Origin: Pseudomonas sp. LBUM920
Lineage (GTDB): Bacteria > Pseudomonadota > Gammaproteobacteria > Pseudomonadales > Pseudomonadaceae
DNA: 64,000 nucleotides
Direction: 5' to 3'
Assembly (NCBI RefSeq): GCF_003852315.1
Contig: NZ_CP027762.1
Coordinates: forward strand, 5,933,501-5,997,500
Position 1 is the stretch's first letter. Every line of letters starts with the position of its first letter. Below, piece by piece: positions 63,416-64,000 of this stretch. The notes under the pieces were generated by a model. It searched no databases. It worked only from the letters and a program-made list of their open reading frames with translations, and had not been told where the DNA came from. A program made the translations under genes and the position numbers.

Positions 63416-64000
63416 ATGACCGACAAGAGCCAACAATTCGCCAGCGACAACTATTCCGGCATTTGCCCGGAAGCCTGGGCCGCCATGGAACTCGCCAACC
63501 AGGGCCATCAGCGCGCCTACGGCGATGATGAATGGACCCACCGCGCCGCCGACGGTTTCCGCAATCTGTTCGAAACCGACTGCGAAGTATTCTTCGCCTT
63601 CAACGGCACCGCCGCCAACTCCCTGGCGTTGTCCTCGCTGTGCCAGAGCTACCATAGCGTGATTTGCTCGGAAACCGCCCACGTCGAAACCGACGAATGC
63701 GGCGCGCCGGAGTTTTTCTCCAACGGCTCCAAGCTGCTCACCGCCCGCACCGAAAACGGCAAGCTGACCCCCGAGTCGATCCGCGAGATCGCGCTCAAGC
63801 GCCAGGACATCCACTACCCCAAACCACGCGTGGTCACGCTGACCCAAGCCACCGAAGTCGGCAGCGTGTACACCCCGCAAGAAATCCGCGCGATCAGTGC
63901 CACCTGCAAGGAACTGGGCCTGAACCTGCACATGGACGGCGCACGCTTTTCCAACGCCTGCGCGTTCCTCGGCTGCTCCCCGGCCGACCTGACGTGGAAA
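63416..64000 (+). CDS. ltaE: Low-specificity L-threonine aldolase (3' end outside window)
   Basis: First 195 codons of a PLP-dependent threonine aldolase that splits threonine/allothreonine to glycine and acetaldehyde. Start MTDKSQQFASDNYSGICPEAW at ATG 63416, with AGGA upstream. Recognised: FFAFNGTAANSLALSSLC (PLP-phosphate site), HVETDECGAPEFF and LHMDGARFSNAC. The frame stays open to the window edge; the PLP lysine lies beyond it. The neighbourhood of glycine/serine genes fits its role. Confidence 0.94.
   Translation, partial: MTDKSQQFASDNYSGICPEAWAAMELANQGHQRAYGDDEWTHRAADGFRNLFETDCEVFFAFNGTAANSLALSSLCQSYHSVICSETAHVETDECGAPEFFSNGSKLLTARTENGKLTPESIREIALKRQDIHYPKPRVVTLTQATEVGSVYTPQEIRAISATCKELGLNLHMDGARFSNACAFLGCSPADLTWK

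Noticed and set aside
63347..63931. 194-codon minus-strand open frame at the right edge
   Set aside because: It lies over the start of ltaE, whose plus-strand translation is clearly threonine aldolase.

Overview
The window is a stretch of a Pseudomonas chromosome, most likely of the P. fluorescens group. The reasons are GC-rich coding with strong third-position bias, a pqqF-A-B-C-D-E operon, a bioB-F-H-C-D operon, soxBDAG with its own glyA, purU and fdhA, creBCD, and many intergenic REP/REPIN palindromes of the fluorescent-pseudomonad types (TGTGGGAGCTGGCTTGCCTGCGAT and TGTGGGAGGGGGCTTGCCCCCGAT forms). I see no rRNA, tRNA, prophage, insertion sequence or CRISPR array.

Layout. 1-5735: PQQ cofactor operon (pqqF enters from the left edge). 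5741-8452: a Pmp3-like membrane peptide, a class III aminotransferase and a divergent LysR regulator. 8679-17662: three related 590-600 residue acyl-CoA dehydrogenases on the minus strand. A diguanylate cyclase and an Ig-like hypothetical gene lie between the second and third; overlapping PsrA-type operators precede the third and a CRP/Vfr-type dyad precedes the cyclase. 18014-22913: biotin operon bioBFHCD plus a small flagellar-rod-like protein. A BirA-type operator lies inside the first codons of the divergent comF. 23006-29447: comF, modE, a PhoX-like phosphatase, srkA, rarD and a GcvR-like ACT protein. 29836-35906: malate synthase G, a hypothetical gene, an orphan receiver protein, and a cNMP/CBS/nucleotidyltransferase protein translationally coupled to a DnaQ-like exonuclease. 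36007-44404: an iron cell-surface-signalling cluster (ECF sigma, FecR, TonB receptor with STN domain, PepSY reductase-like protein). It contains an unusual acyltransferase/acyl-CoA-oxidase fusion gene between the anti-sigma and receptor genes. 44569-52509: a GST, creBCD, a retropepsin-like protein, an acyltransferase, a DUF2780 protein and a second ECF sigma/anti-sigma pair. 52716-61742 (minus): glyA-soxBDAG-purU-fdhA, which turns sarcosine into glycine/serine and disposes of one-carbon units. 61743-63325: traX, followed by a tandem array of REPIN plus copies of the traX 3' end. 63416-64000: start of ltaE.

Most distinctive observations. (1) Two genes of unknown function (14185, 32443) share the same promoter layout: a 20-bp dyad TACTGTCA-N4-TGACAGTR, 19 bases, then TGTTTACT. 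The dyad fits the CT-N12-AG pattern of LuxR-type lux boxes placed near -42. A weaker match with the same spacing precedes the acyltransferase/oxidase fusion at 37658, so these may form a small LuxR-type regulon. (2) The fusion protein itself. (3) The traX-3'end/REPIN tandem array. (4) creD appears to start with ACG. Gene order names referring to P. aeruginosa PAO1 come from memory and were not checked by search.
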